64,000 nucleotides of DNA from Vibrio quintilis (GCF_024529975.1 NZ_AP024897.1:310001-374000); one strand, 5' to 3'; numbered from the stretch's first letter, positions 1 to 8,608 are shown. The notes: generated from the letters alone by a model not told the origin. A program made the numbers and translations.

Positions 1-106
1 TGGTTAAATTGATAAACAAAGGATCTGTGTTTCCGGCAAAAGCGAATGTCGATGTCATACCAAACAACAAGATCGTCCACATGAAACAGAGTTTGAAGTA
101 TCGCAT
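1..106 (-). CDS. N-terminus of a secreted protein, cut by window edge
   Basis: An open frame on the minus strand begins with ATG at 106-104 and runs off the window at base 1, giving 35 residues. It has a typical Sec signal peptide: Arg and Lys near the start, a hydrophobic core, and an AFA|GN cleavage site near residue 24. A purine-rich ribosome site (GAGGAAAA) precedes the ATG by about six bases. The mature start (DPLFINLT) faintly recalls periplasmic DsrE-like proteins, but 11 mature residues cannot settle the family. It lies outside the island, on the chromosome side of attL, so it is the ancestral neighbour downstream of fis. Confidence 0.55.
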   Translation of the reverse strand, partial: MRYFKLCFMWTILLFGMTSTFAFAGNTDPLFINLT

Positions 107-296
107 GGATTTTTCCTCGCGTTGTGTCTGTGAAATGTTTCTTAGTTCTATGCAATTCAGATAGAATCAATCGTATGAGTTTGCCCCCAAACATGAACCA
201 CTGACATCAAACCACGGAGCAAATCAATACCCTTACAAGTCTAGCCGGGAAACCGGTGAGTATGCCTGGTTCAATCCGTTTTCATCGACACACAAC

Positions 297-330
297 AAAA
301 AAAGCACTAACAAATTGCTCTGTTAGTGCT
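297..330 (-). terminator. Ancestral fis terminator, displaced by the island
   Basis: GCACTAACA (304-312) and TGTTAGTGC (321-329) form a perfect 9-bp stem. On the minus strand it is followed by a run of seven T. It is homologous to the hairpin at 11614-11639 directly behind the intact fis gene. It is therefore best read as the original fis terminator, now separated from fis by the island. Confidence 0.75.
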
Positions 331-341
331 TTCAAATCAAT

Positions 342-373
342 TTTATGAAAAATGGCTTAGTTCATGCCGTATT
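342..373. repeat. attL, 32-bp direct repeat of the fis 3' end
   Basis: Identical over 32 bp to 11654-11685. It contains the reverse complement of the last fis codons (Tyr-Gly-Met-Asn-stop) without the rest of the gene, so this is the copy left by site-specific integration. Imperfect similarity extends leftward through the adjacent terminator hairpin. Confidence 0.88.
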
Positions 374-499
374 ATAACTATATGGTTTATTGTTGTTCTT
401 TAAAATTCATGGATGTTATTTTAACTTGTTGAAAATATTGTATTTATTTTTATGTTTGTTCTTTTTTGTTCGTCGTGTATTATCGTTACACAAATAAAT

Positions 500-523
500 G
501 TGTGTATCACGGTGTGTATCACA
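500..523. repeat. Integrase arm-type repeat, left end
   Basis: The 24-bp sequence here is two near-identical direct units of GTGTGTATCAC spaced 12 bp apart. The same 24 bp recurs at 11581-11604 beside attR. Paired short direct repeats just inside both ends of an island are what arm-binding sites of tyrosine integrases look like. Their position in front of the integrase gene also allows a role in its control. Confidence 0.65.
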
Positions 524-555
524 GAAGTCTATAATTTATCCAGCCAGGTGCTTGT

Positions 556-1788
556 ATGGCAACAACAAATAAAATTAATGATAGGTTTTTAAAATCAATT
601 GATGGGAAACCTTACGAGGGTAAAAGTGTTCTTTCTGATGGCTCTGGATTATCTGCCCGGATTTCTAAAAATGGTGTCATTGGCTGGATTTATCGTTATC
701 GGTTAGGTGGACGGGAGACGAATCCAAAATTATTAGGTTTAGGTTCGTATCCGGAAACCTCATTAAAGCAGGCCAGAGAAAAGCGTGATCGCTGCCGGGA
801 ATGGCTGGATAATGGTAAAGACCCCGCAGTTGAAATGAATCTGTTAAAAGCAAGCCGACAAAACCCGGTGACAGTCAAGGAAGCGCTTGAGTACTGGCTG
901 GAAAACTACGCGAAAGAAAACCGCAAAAACTATAAGCGGCATCAGGCACAGTTTGAACGGCATATTTTCCCTGCGCTTGGCAAGTTCCCCCTTGCTGATG
1001 TTTCCACTTCATTATGGTGTTCCTGCTTTGATAAAATCCGCCGGGGTTCGGGAAAACGGAAAGCGGCACCGGTTGCCGCCGGGTACATTTTCCAGAATTG
1101 TAAACAGGCGCTGATTTTCTGCCGTAAACGCGGTTTTGCTCTCAGCCATGCTTTAGATGATCTGATTATCAGTGATGTGGGTAAAAAGCAAGCGAAACGG
1201 GATCGCGTGTTGAATGATGAAGAACTCACGCAATTGCTTGAACTGATTCAGGGTGACAAGGTGCTTCCATACTATCAACGGCTGATCTTGTTACTCATCA
1301 TCTTTGGTGCCCGGACTCAGGAAGTGCGCTTATCCACTTGGGATGAATGGGATTTTCATCAACAACTTTGGACGGTGCCAAAAGCCAACAGTAAAACCTC
1401 TGAAATGATTATCCGCCCGATTCCGGATGCAATCATTCCTTGGTTGCTGGAACTGAAGTTTGAAACGCAGAAAACCGGTTTTGTGCTTGGCGGAGAAAAA
1501 GCACCGGAATCTGTCAGCCAGTATTGCCGGATTTTGTGGAAGAAACTTAAACATCAGGAATCATGGTCAATCCACGACTTGCGCCGGACGATTGCCACCA
1601 AGCTCAATGATTTAGGCGTTGCGCCGCATGTGGTTGATCACCTGCTAGGGCATACAGTCGCCGGGGTATCCGGAATTTATAACCGCAGTCAGTATTTAAC
1701 CGAGAAATCAGAAGCGTTAAGGATTTGGGTTGATTATCTTGGGTTTGAGGAAAGTGTTTCTTTGGGGCAGCGTGAAGGGGTAGTTTAA
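556..1788 (+). CDS. P4-type tyrosine site-specific integrase
   Basis: A 410-aa protein, the usual size for P4-family integrases. Residues 1-90 form a DUF4102-like arm-binding domain, about 105-200 the core-binding SAM-like domain, and about 215-385 the catalytic domain. Catalytic residues are visible: Arg253 (GARTQ), His340 and Arg343 (HDLRR), His366 (LGH) and nucleophile Tyr375 (GIYNR). It would integrate and excise the island by recombination between the fis 3'-end repeats. It is intact and lies next to attL, with an AGGTG ribosome site. The adjacent 24-bp repeats at 500-523 are its likely arm sites. Confidence 0.95.
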   Translation: MATTNKINDRFLKSIDGKPYEGKSVLSDGSGLSARISKNGVIGWIYRYRLGGRETNPKLLGLGSYPETSLKQAREKRDRCREWLDNGKDPAVEMNLLKASRQNPVTVKEALEYWLENYAKENRKNYKRHQAQFERHIFPALGKFPLADVSTSLWCSCFDKIRRGSGKRKAAPVAAGYIFQNCKQALIFCRKRGFALSHALDDLIISDVGKKQAKRDRVLNDEELTQLLELIQGDKVLPYYQRLILLLIIFGARTQEVRLSTWDEWDFHQQLWTVPKANSKTSEMIIRPIPDAIIPWLLELKFETQKTGFVLGGEKAPESVSQYCRILWKKLKHQESWSIHDLRRTIATKLNDLGVAPHVVDHLLGHTVAGVSGIYNRSQYLTEKSEALRIWVDYLGFEESVSLGQREGVV

Positions 1789-1795
1789 GCCTTTG

Positions 1796-1822
1796 GGACA
1801 GACTCTTTAATTGTGTCTGTCC
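1796..1822 (+). terminator. Hairpin after the integrase gene, possible terminator
   Basis: GGACAGAC (1796-1803) and GTCTGTCC (1815-1822) form a perfect 8-bp stem with an 11-base loop, eight bases after the integrase stop codon. No real T run follows, so strong intrinsic termination is doubtful. Confidence 0.4.
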
Positions 1823-1857
1823 ATGTTATTTCTCGCTAAACGATGTAACTCACTTCT

Positions 1858-4017
1858 GTCGAGTAGACGACACTTGTTACCAAGTGCCGCCCCTCTAAGA
1901 ACCGTACGTGCAACTTTCACTGCATACGGCTCAAGCCTCCACTAAGGCATCATTGATACCCAGCAACTTATAAAGCAGTCGAAGCAGGTTCGTTCCAAGA
2001 GTTACGAGCTAGCCTTTTGGGTTTTCTCTTCGCCAAGTATTCTTGGTATTGAGGGTCAAAAGGGGTAGCAGCACTCCTAATTTTCACGTGTCTTTCGATA
2101 GGCACTTTCGCTATTTGGAACAGATTGAAGTGACAGTCCATGTTCATGATTTTCTGCCAACCGTGAAATTGCCATTGGCCTTTACGATTGAGAAAGTACT
2201 TATGAACAACCCAGTCTTTGGACTTGGTTGGATGACGCCTAACTGCCCAGTGCCATAGCGCTTGGAATAGTTTGTGGCCGACATACCCGAATATTTGTTT
2301 AGCAACACAGTGGCGATAGTAATTCGCCCATCCCCTGAGTTTCGGATTTATCAACTTGATAAGATCGTTAACAGGGATGGTTGCGTGCTTTTTAATGAGT
2401 TCTCGTAGATTTCTCAAGAATAACAGCGTGTTGGATTTGCTCGGTTTGATGAGCAATTTGCCTTTGTACTTCCTGTGATTGAAGCCTAGAAAGTTAAAGC
2501 CATCATCAATATGAGTGATCTTCGTTTTCTCTTCGGAGAGGGCTAACCCTCTTTCTGCCAAAAAGCCAGCTACCAACGGTTTGATGTCGTTCACTAGCAC
2601 TTCCTTTGAAGAGCAAGTAACCACGAAATCATCCGCATAACCGATAAAGTTGGCTCTAGCCCCCTTTTTCAGGGCTGTAGATTTTATTTGTTGCTCTATT
2701 CCCGCGAGAGTCATTAGCATCAAGGTTGGAGAGATTATTCCACCTTGAGGTGTACCTTCATCGGTATCATAGAACAGACCCTTATCCACATAGCCAGACT
2801 TTAACCATTGCTCTAACATACGTTTATCTACCGTGATATTGTCCATAAGCCATTGATGCCCGATTTTGTCGAAGCAAGCCTTAATATCTCCCTCAAGAAC
2901 CCATTTCGCTGATCGCTTTAGAGCCAAACATTTGAAACACTGACTGACGGCGTCAGCCGTGCTGCGATTTGTCCTAAACCCATAGCTATTGAGGTCGGCA
3001 AGCGTTTCGGACACTGGTTCGAATGCTAGAAGATGGAGGGCTTGTTGCGCTCTATCAATCATGCATGGAATACCCAATGGCCTGAGCTTACCGTTCTTTT
3101 TGGGAATGTAGATACGTTTAAGTGGTTTTGCAGAGTAAGCCTTGCGGCTCAGTTGATTGACTGCTTTCATACGGCGTGCATCTGTGGTCCAGGTGACACC
3201 GTCTATTCCAGGCGTTTTACTGCCTTTATTCTGAGAGACTCGCTTAACTGCAAGAAGCTTGGCTGAGCGAGAATGAGTCAAGAGCCACTGTAAGGACTTC
3301 ACCTTACCGTATTTCTTTTCTCTCGTTGCTTTTGCGATACGCATTTGAAGCTTCAATACGTGTGCTTCAATGGATTTCCAGTCGATGGACTGCCATTGAG
3401 CGCCGTCAGAAGATGCACCAATCTCTTTCGAGATCACCATTTGCTTTCCTCCTTGAATAAAGTTCTTCAAATTCTCTCGCAATGGGAGACCAGTCGGAAG
3501 TGGGCTCACTTTCGTGATCAGACATAAGTCTGTATCTGCATCATTACAATGTAGCTTTCGCTTTTTCCGACCTCCTATACCTGCATCACTATCGGCCACA
3601 AAGGCTTTCCCAAAGGGAGTGATACAGGCTTACCCTGTTCCGTATGTTACGTAAAATGTCAGGTTAGATGCCCACTATAGTGCGGAGAGTGCAGTGACCA
3701 CGAAAGAGTACTGTCCAACCTCTTTCCAACTCTCATTGCCTTTTGGCCACAGCGTATTAACCACTTCCGCTGCTTCATCATATAACGCACCTTGAATGGA
3801 TTCACATACGTTCATCATACTGACTACCTAGCACTTACCCGAATTGTGGTTTTCAGGAGAAACGTCCTCTCACGATTCTGTTCCCACTCAGCCCAACGGC
3901 CAAGTTTCGTTACATTGTCCGAGCCGCTGCTTTATTCAGGCTCGTAGGTTCATCTGGTGATACAGACGGTTCACTCATAAAGCGGTGAACAACGCTTCAT
4001 ACGACTTCAGGTCGCAC
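1858..4017 (-). mobile_element. Full-length group II intron, 2160 bp
   Basis: Read on the minus strand, the intron opens with GTGCGAC at 4017, the conserved group II 5' end. It carries a maturase/reverse transcriptase gene (1968-3440). It then shows a 34-nt domain V at 1932-1899, with AGC and GTT-type stem segments and a GAAA-type loop, and a domain VI hairpin near 1860-1895. It ends CTCGAC at 1858, satisfying the terminal AY rule. The 5' ribozyme half occupies about 3441-4017. Joined exons give a stem-loop (arms 4022-4032 and 1847-1857), with the intron at the edge of its four-base loop. It appears complete and could be active. Confidence 0.85.
1968..3440 (-). CDS. ltrA: Group II intron-encoded reverse transcriptase/maturase
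   Basis: The start was placed at 3440 because a strong GGAGGAAAG site lies just upstream; an in-frame extension to 3599 lies in intron RNA and is unlikely to be translated. The 490-aa product has an RT domain from about residue 70 to 300, with DIKACFD near 185, QGG near 232 and the YADD catalytic motif at about 268-271. A maturase X region follows. The C-terminus ends soon after a YQEYLAKRKPKR stretch, and no Cys-pair HNH endonuclease is visible. It should assist splicing and reverse-transcribe the intron at the target. Lack of an endonuclease suggests priming at replication forks. Confidence 0.92.
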   Translation of the reverse strand: MVISKEIGASSDGAQWQSIDWKSIEAHVLKLQMRIAKATREKKYGKVKSLQWLLTHSRSAKLLAVKRVSQNKGSKTPGIDGVTWTTDARRMKAVNQLSRKAYSAKPLKRIYIPKKNGKLRPLGIPCMIDRAQQALHLLAFEPVSETLADLNSYGFRTNRSTADAVSQCFKCLALKRSAKWVLEGDIKACFDKIGHQWLMDNITVDKRMLEQWLKSGYVDKGLFYDTDEGTPQGGIISPTLMLMTLAGIEQQIKSTALKKGARANFIGYADDFVVTCSSKEVLVNDIKPLVAGFLAERGLALSEEKTKITHIDDGFNFLGFNHRKYKGKLLIKPSKSNTLLFLRNLRELIKKHATIPVNDLIKLINPKLRGWANYYRHCVAKQIFGYVGHKLFQALWHWAVRRHPTKSKDWVVHKYFLNRKGQWQFHGWQKIMNMDCHFNLFQIAKVPIERHVKIRSAATPFDPQYQEYLAKRKPKRLARNSWNEPASTAL

Positions 4018-4096
4018 GGACAGAAACGAGTTGGGTTTGTTACTCCAAAACGCTTCTGTCAGCTTAGTAAAAGTATGTTGAAAGCTTAGCCTTTTG

Positions 4097-4774
4097 TTAG
4101 GCAATTACTATCTCTAAATTTGGGATTAAGTCAGAAATAATGGTATGTTCGTTTGTTGTTGATTCAAAACATATTTGATTCTTACTGCCTACAGCTATAT
4201 CAAACATGTCTGTCAAATTGACTGCCATACTGTTGTTAATTGATATAGATTTAAACTTTCCTATATTTAACTTGCCCCCCAAACACTCGACAAACTCTTC
4301 TTTTAAACGCTGCTCCCAACCGCTAGTGTCAAAGTGATACTCGACTAAGAATACTGTGGGGAAAACCTGTTTTTCCTCAACTGTGATAGTAGTATGGGCA
4401 TCACAATGCTCCCCAATCCTATAGTTTAACTTTTCAGTAGTTAGCATATCCATGGATTCATCTAAAGAATTAGTAGCCTTAAACGCGATACCGCTAAACC
4501 CTTTAAACTTCTCCCCATCAATGCCAAATCTAACTCTAAAACTAATAAATTCAATATTTATGGAGCCAAAATTTACACCAACACTTGTATACTCTTCTTT
4601 CTCCGTCAACGGCCACGCAAATGGTAAGCCTAATATTTCTGATACGTCATTAGCCATTTTAAGCGGGTCATCTACTTCAACCATCAGATGATCTATTCTG
4701 AACATCATCCTCGGTGCTTGCGGTTCTGAATAGAATAAGTCTAGTTGCTCTGCAATTTCGCGATGTGGTTTCAT
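4097..4774 (-). CDS. VOC/glyoxalase-like protein, cassette-like gene
   Basis: A 225-aa protein of unknown substrate. Residues about 24-80 (FRIDHLMVEVDDP, then ILGLPFAWPL and NFGSINIEFI) fit the beta-alpha-beta-beta-beta start of vicinal-oxygen-chelate domains such as glyoxalase folds. The second half is diverged. A GGAGTG ribosome site lies seven bases before the ATG. The stop codon TAA sits inside GCCTAAC (4102-4096), the form of an integron attC core site, as is usual for gene cassettes. The matching distal attC half is not clear. The gene is followed by a hairpin interrupted by the group II intron. An enzyme or a resistance-type binding protein are both possible. Confidence 0.6.
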   Translation of the reverse strand: MKPHREIAEQLDLFYSEPQAPRMMFRIDHLMVEVDDPLKMANDVSEILGLPFAWPLTEKEEYTSVGVNFGSINIEFISFRVRFGIDGEKFKGFSGIAFKATNSLDESMDMLTTEKLNYRIGEHCDAHTTITVEEKQVFPTVFLVEYHFDTSGWEQRLKEEFVECLGGKLNIGKFKSISINNSMAVNLTDMFDIAVGSKNQICFESTTNEHTIISDLIPNLEIVIA

Positions 4775-5264
4775 ATTTCACTCCAGTTTATTCTGAGTGA
4801 AATACAAAGCCTAGATACAAAAAAACCTCTGGCGATGACTCACTCAGAGGTTTTTATAGACGTAAAAAACTACCCCCTGAGTATCCTCATGGTGGTAGGG
4901 GTGGTAATTGCGTTTAGGTAAATTCTGTTCATAGGGACTATTACTAACACGTTTCTTGAAGCGATGAAAGGTAATTAAGATACGGCCAAACAGCATATGT
5001 AAGTTTGGAGGCATCTATTAGTCGATGAGTATCCTACATTAATAATCTATAAGTCCAGCTAGGGTAAACGCGCATTAACCAAATATGAATGAGTAAAAGC
5101 ACTAACAAGAATAGGGGCAAAAACAATTTACAATCATGTCCTTCCAGATCCCCTATCCATAGCAATCACCCATCGACCCCCTTATCTATAAATATAAAAT
5201 TTGTAGCAATGTATTTATATGTATAGTACAAACCCGCTAGAATACCACTTCCAACAGGCAACCT
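4775..5264. other. AT-rich intergenic region with a bidirectional terminator
   Basis: No convincing gene was found in these roughly 490 bases. A perfect 11-bp stem, AAAAACCTCTG (4821-4831) with CAGAGGTTTTT (4845-4855), can terminate transcription in both directions and insulates the VOC gene from the rep operon. The rest is AT-rich without further recognisable signals. Confidence 0.5.
4821..4855. terminator. Bidirectional intrinsic terminator
   Basis: An 11-bp perfect stem with a 13-base loop carries A runs on one side and T runs on the other. It would work on either strand. Confidence 0.75.
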
Positions 5265-5363
5265 ATTCACAATCCCAAGCGGTTCGGATTGCCATTGATT
5301 TACAATCCATATTGCCAATGGTTACCAACCGGATTCACAATCCGATTGGCAATAATTGTGAAT
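5265..5363. repeat. Iteron-like cluster upstream of the rep operon
   Basis: The 11-mer ATTYACAATCC occurs at 5265-5275, 5298-5308 and 5333-5343, with spacings of 33 and 35 bp. A shortened inverted copy (ATTGTGAAT) lies at 5355-5363. The first copy is followed by CAAGCGGTTC and closely matches the repeat unit at 11384. The cluster ends about 55 bp before the first rep-operon gene. It could be a binding site for a replication or regulatory protein, or part of the island origin. Confidence 0.6.
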
Positions 5364-5419
5364 GTTTTGCCAATCATTCAGAATAATCTCACGCGAATAA
5401 CTCCGGGCAGGTTGTACAC

Positions 5420-6325
5420 ATGGCGCTCAACAAACGCCGGTTTATCCGGTTAGAAGAAATCGAAAAAAGAACACCCCTGACAAAAGAAGAAGTGCTTGAT
5501 TCAATTGATGATGGTGAGCTCAATCTGTGTGCAAAGGTTGAGGTGAAGCACGCAGGGGCATTGTTCGCAGTTAAAGAAAAGCCTGTGATTGGTGCGGTGT
5601 TTGGTTACCGGGGATTTGTCCGGTTAGGCCGGGATGATTCAAAGCATTTTGCCGCTTATGACAAAGAGAAAGCGGTGGAGATGTTTCAGATCCTTGAGCC
5701 GGAAAAAGTATCAGGCTGGCAATCTGTGACAGATGCTTTCGGAACCATAGAAAAACACATAGTCGCTTATCAGAACAGCTTACCCGCACGGCGGGAAAAT
5801 CCTTTCTGGGCTTACCCTGAAGTGGTTTATGATGTCACTGGTGCTCAAAGTTTCGGCCAAATGATCACTGACATGTTTACAGCTGAAATGAAAGAAAAAA
5901 TGGGTGACGAGCTGAACAGGCTGAATACCCGTTATCTGCAAAAACGAAAACTGACCATTGAACCGCATACTTTACGGATTGATTTACAGGAAATTGAACA
6001 GCTCACCCGTTCAGAAACAGTTTTACCCGCTCCGTCTGCTTCTGTTGCTCATGATGGTGGAGCGCTGATCCATCCGGTTGAACAAATTGTGTATCGGGTC
6101 TTACAGGAAAATCCGACGGCCAGAGCCGATAAAGTATGGAATATCATTCGTTCAGAGTTCCGGCAAGCTGGCCGCCAATATGATATCGATGGTGTGATTG
6201 AATCCATGACCGCTGATGATATCCGCTGGTTTGGTAAAGGCGTGCATACTGAAAATGAAATGGGTTATGACGCTTTCAGAAAGAACACGGTTTATAAGGT
6301 TCGTAAGCTGATTAAGGTCGATTAA
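5420..6325 (+). CDS. Unknown 301-aa protein, first gene of the rep operon
   Basis: I do not recognise this family. The 301-aa protein is soluble and charged, with no signal peptide or membrane segment. Residues about 1-70 (LEEIEKRTPLTKEEVLDSI) look like a helical start that could resemble a small DNA-binding module, and a C-terminal part from about 220 is rich in helices and Arg/Lys. It precedes the AlpA-type gene by about 90 bp and follows the ATTYACAATCC cluster. A role in control or replication of the island is inferred from position only. The ribosome site is weak (GGGCAGG). Confidence 0.75.
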   Translation: MALNKRRFIRLEEIEKRTPLTKEEVLDSIDDGELNLCAKVEVKHAGALFAVKEKPVIGAVFGYRGFVRLGRDDSKHFAAYDKEKAVEMFQILEPEKVSGWQSVTDAFGTIEKHIVAYQNSLPARRENPFWAYPEVVYDVTGAQSFGQMITDMFTAEMKEKMGDELNRLNTRYLQKRKLTIEPHTLRIDLQEIEQLTRSETVLPAPSASVAHDGGALIHPVEQIVYRVLQENPTARADKVWNIIRSEFRQAGRQYDIDGVIESMTADDIRWFGKGVHTENEMGYDAFRKNTVYKVRKLIKVD

Positions 6326-6416
6326 AACAAAACGTCATTGTCAGCGTCATTGATAACGTCATATGACGTTTGCGGTGGTTAGTCTTGAGTCTCCATCAAC
6401 ACACGGAGATAAAAAC

Positions 6417-6650
6417 ATGACACATACCACCATTGAAAAACGCGTATACACAGAGCAGGAAACTTCCGCATATATCGGCATGAGCCGATCATTTCTCAGG
6501 CAGTCCCGCATGGAAGGATTGCGCACTAACCGCACCGATGCGCCCCCGTTTATCAAAATCGGGCGTTCGGTTCGCTACCTCAAAGAAGATTTAGATCTGT
6601 GGCTGGATAACCACACCAAACTTGACCACCTTGTTCAGGAGGTGGCTTGA
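6417..6650 (+). CDS. alpA: AlpA-family MerR-like regulator/excisionase
   Basis: A 77-aa helix-turn-helix protein. The start at 6417 is preceded by GGAG at good spacing; an upstream in-frame ATG at 6363 lacks one. YTEQETSAYIGMSRSFLR is the winged-helix recognition region, and FIKIGRSVRYLKEDLDLWL is the typical AlpA/excisionase-like ending. In P4-like and satellite elements, AlpA homologues activate integrase or excision genes. Its stop overlaps the start of the next gene (TGATG), so the two are translationally coupled. Regulation of integrase or excision here is inferred. Confidence 0.85.
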   Translation: MTHTTIEKRVYTEQETSAYIGMSRSFLRQSRMEGLRTNRTDAPPFIKIGRSVRYLKEDLDLWLDNHTKLDHLVQEVA

Positions 6651-6901
6651 TGTCTGAACTGACCAAAGAGCAAAAAACATTACTTCAATGGATGCACACC
6701 GGGCGGACGTTTAAAATCTGTTCGGACTACGGGCCGATGAAAGGCGACGTTCAACCCAAATCCCGGCTGCCTGTCCGGGTATTTTCCGGCACGGTGGATA
6801 AGCTCTATCAGGCCGGGTTGATTACCTTCGCCCCGGTGAACTTCTTCGGTTTGCGCTGGGATGAATTTTCCCTCACAGCAAGAGGGAGAAATGCCCTATG
6901 A
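6650..6901 (+). CDS. Small 83-aa protein of the rep operon
   Basis: The ATG at 6650 overlaps the stop of the AlpA-type gene and has a strong AGGAGGTGG site; a TTG one codon earlier is less likely. The 83-aa product is basic and hydrophilic. Its ending, LRWDEFSLTARGRNAL, resembles the tail of winged-helix domains, and the middle (GTVDKLYQAGLI) fits a helix-turn-helix arrangement. I do not recognise a named family. It overlaps the replication gene by four bases (ATGA), so it is co-expressed with it. A DNA-binding accessory role is possible. Confidence 0.75.
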   Translation: MSELTKEQKTLLQWMHTGRTFKICSDYGPMKGDVQPKSRLPVRVFSGTVDKLYQAGLITFAPVNFFGLRWDEFSLTARGRNAL

Positions 6902-8457
6902 ATCCGGTTAGTCTTTCACAGGTCGATTGGGATGATAAAGCCTTTGTTCAGCAAAGGCTTTGTTGCTTTCCGCCGGAAATTCAGCGTTTATTATTGCGTG
7001 AGTATTTTGCTCAACCGACCAAATTTGAACGCAATACCTTTTTACGTCTCACCACTGAACAGTTAGCCGATAAGCTGTCTGTTTCCTTTAAGCAGCTTGA
7101 GCTGAATCTCAGTGAAGATGATTTACGCGCTAAAGCCAAACATCTGGCTAAGTCAGTGTTTGCCCTGCGTCGGCAATTTCTTGATGATGAATTTTCCCTT
7201 GAACCGGTGCGTGGTTTTATCCGTCAGCAGGGCGTGATGCCGGCTGATGGGTATTCTCTGGCCGGGGAAATGGGCCGCTATTGCGATCATAAATGGTGGT
7301 TGCGCAAACTGAGAAAATCCCAACGACGCAATATTGAAACCGTGCTGCACCATCTGAATCAGGTCAACAAACGCACCAGCCTGTATTGTTCGAAACTCAC
7401 CTTACAGGCCAGGATTCGCCAGAAAGCCTATCAGCATGAATACCTGTCTAATACCTTCGCTGTCAATCATCTGGGACAGCGTTTTTCATTGCTGGAACTG
7501 TCACAAAAAGGTGTGGCTGACCCGAAAATCAGAAAAGGTGAATTGATGCTGAGGGCAAGAGGTTTTGAAGAGTTAGCGCAGGATTCCGGCCATGAAGCCA
7601 CCTTTCTCACCATCACCTGTCCGTCAAAGTATCACCGCAGTTATTCCAAATCCGGGGATATCAATCCGAAATGGCAGGGCTTCACCCCGTTAGACGGGCA
7701 AGCTTATCTCAATAACCTGTGGCAGTTAATCCGGGCGAAACTCAGCCGCCTGAATATCCGCTTCTATGGTTTCCGGGTGGCGGAGCCACAACATGACGGT
7801 ACACCGCACTGGCATTTATTGCTGTTTGTTGAAAAGCATCTTTATCAGCCAATGGTTGAGGTGATGCGTGATTACGCCATGCGGGAAGACAGCGACGAAT
7901 CCGGCGCGGATAAACACCGCTTTACTGAAGTGAAAATCGATCCGGCTAAAGGTTCAGCGACGGGGTATATTGCGAAATACATTTCCAAGAATATCGATGG
8001 CAGGGATTTAGATGCCGGGGTTTATGGCGAAGACCCACAGGAAGCCGCCGCCAGAGTTGATGCATGGGCGGCCTGTTGGGGCATTCGTCAGTTTCAACAA
8101 CTGGGCGGTTGCTCTGTGACTGTATGGCGTGAACTGCGACGCTTAAAAGACATCACCGGGCTGTCAGACAAGCCCAAAGCGATTATTGAAGCCGCCGACA
8201 AAGGCGACTGGAAAACCTTTACCGTGCAGATGGGCGGCGTGTTCTGTGAGCGCAAAGCGCAGGTGTTTAAGCCTTATTATGAGCTATCCATTGATAAAGA
8301 CACCGGAGCTGTGAAAACCAGTCCTTATTGTGAGAATGAATTCACCAGAGCGTTAAAAGGCGTGATTACCGCAGGGCGGGAGTTAATTACCCGGTTTTTT
8401 GAATGGCGGCTTGAGGCACAGCAAGCGGCATCTTTTCACTTGGAGTTCTGTGAATAA
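6898..8457 (+). CDS. HUH replication initiator, phage gene A (GPA) type
   Basis: A 519-aa rolling-circle replication protein. FLTITCPSKYH (about 236-246) is motif 1. TPHWHLLLF contains the metal-binding His304-x-His306. GYIAKYISKN carries the two nucleophile tyrosines Tyr357 and Tyr361 in a YxxxY arrangement, as in the P2 A-protein family. It should nick one strand of the island origin and drive rolling-circle replication after excision. The gene overlaps its upstream neighbour by four bases. The protein is shorter than P2 gpA, and no helicase domain is visible, so a host helicase is presumably used. Confidence 0.9.
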   Translation: MNPVSLSQVDWDDKAFVQQRLCCFPPEIQRLLLREYFAQPTKFERNTFLRLTTEQLADKLSVSFKQLELNLSEDDLRAKAKHLAKSVFALRRQFLDDEFSLEPVRGFIRQQGVMPADGYSLAGEMGRYCDHKWWLRKLRKSQRRNIETVLHHLNQVNKRTSLYCSKLTLQARIRQKAYQHEYLSNTFAVNHLGQRFSLLELSQKGVADPKIRKGELMLRARGFEELAQDSGHEATFLTITCPSKYHRSYSKSGDINPKWQGFTPLDGQAYLNNLWQLIRAKLSRLNIRFYGFRVAEPQHDGTPHWHLLLFVEKHLYQPMVEVMRDYAMREDSDESGADKHRFTEVKIDPAKGSATGYIAKYISKNIDGRDLDAGVYGEDPQEAAARVDAWAACWGIRQFQQLGGCSVTVWRELRRLKDITGLSDKPKAIIEAADKGDWKTFTVQMGGVFCERKAQVFKPYYELSIDKDTGAVKTSPYCENEFTRALKGVITAGRELITRFFEWRLEAQQAASFHLEFCE

Positions 8458-8608
8458 GTGTATTTTTGAATATTCGTAGAATAATGATGGTAAGAATAGC
8501 AATTAATATTCAGCCAATAACAATGTATTTTCTACCGGGTATCACTCGAATTTATTCGTGTTGATTAGATGTTTTCTGCAATGAATGTATTTTCGATGTC
8601 GGTTAAAT

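Noticed and set aside
1968..3440. Reverse transcriptase as part of a retron or diversity-generating system
   Set aside because: The gene is inside a 2160-bp unit with a GTGCG start, 34-nt domain V, domain VI and AC end, and the protein has a maturase X region. It is a group II intron.
3441..3599. N-terminal extension of the intron protein
   Set aside because: The strong ribosome site GGAGGAAAG is at the internal start (3440); the extension lies in ribozyme sequence.
4018..4102. Complete integron attC site
   Set aside because: Only the GCCTAAC-type half is clear. A matching GTTRRRY half after joining the exons is poor (GTTTAGC), so only a cassette-like origin is proposed.
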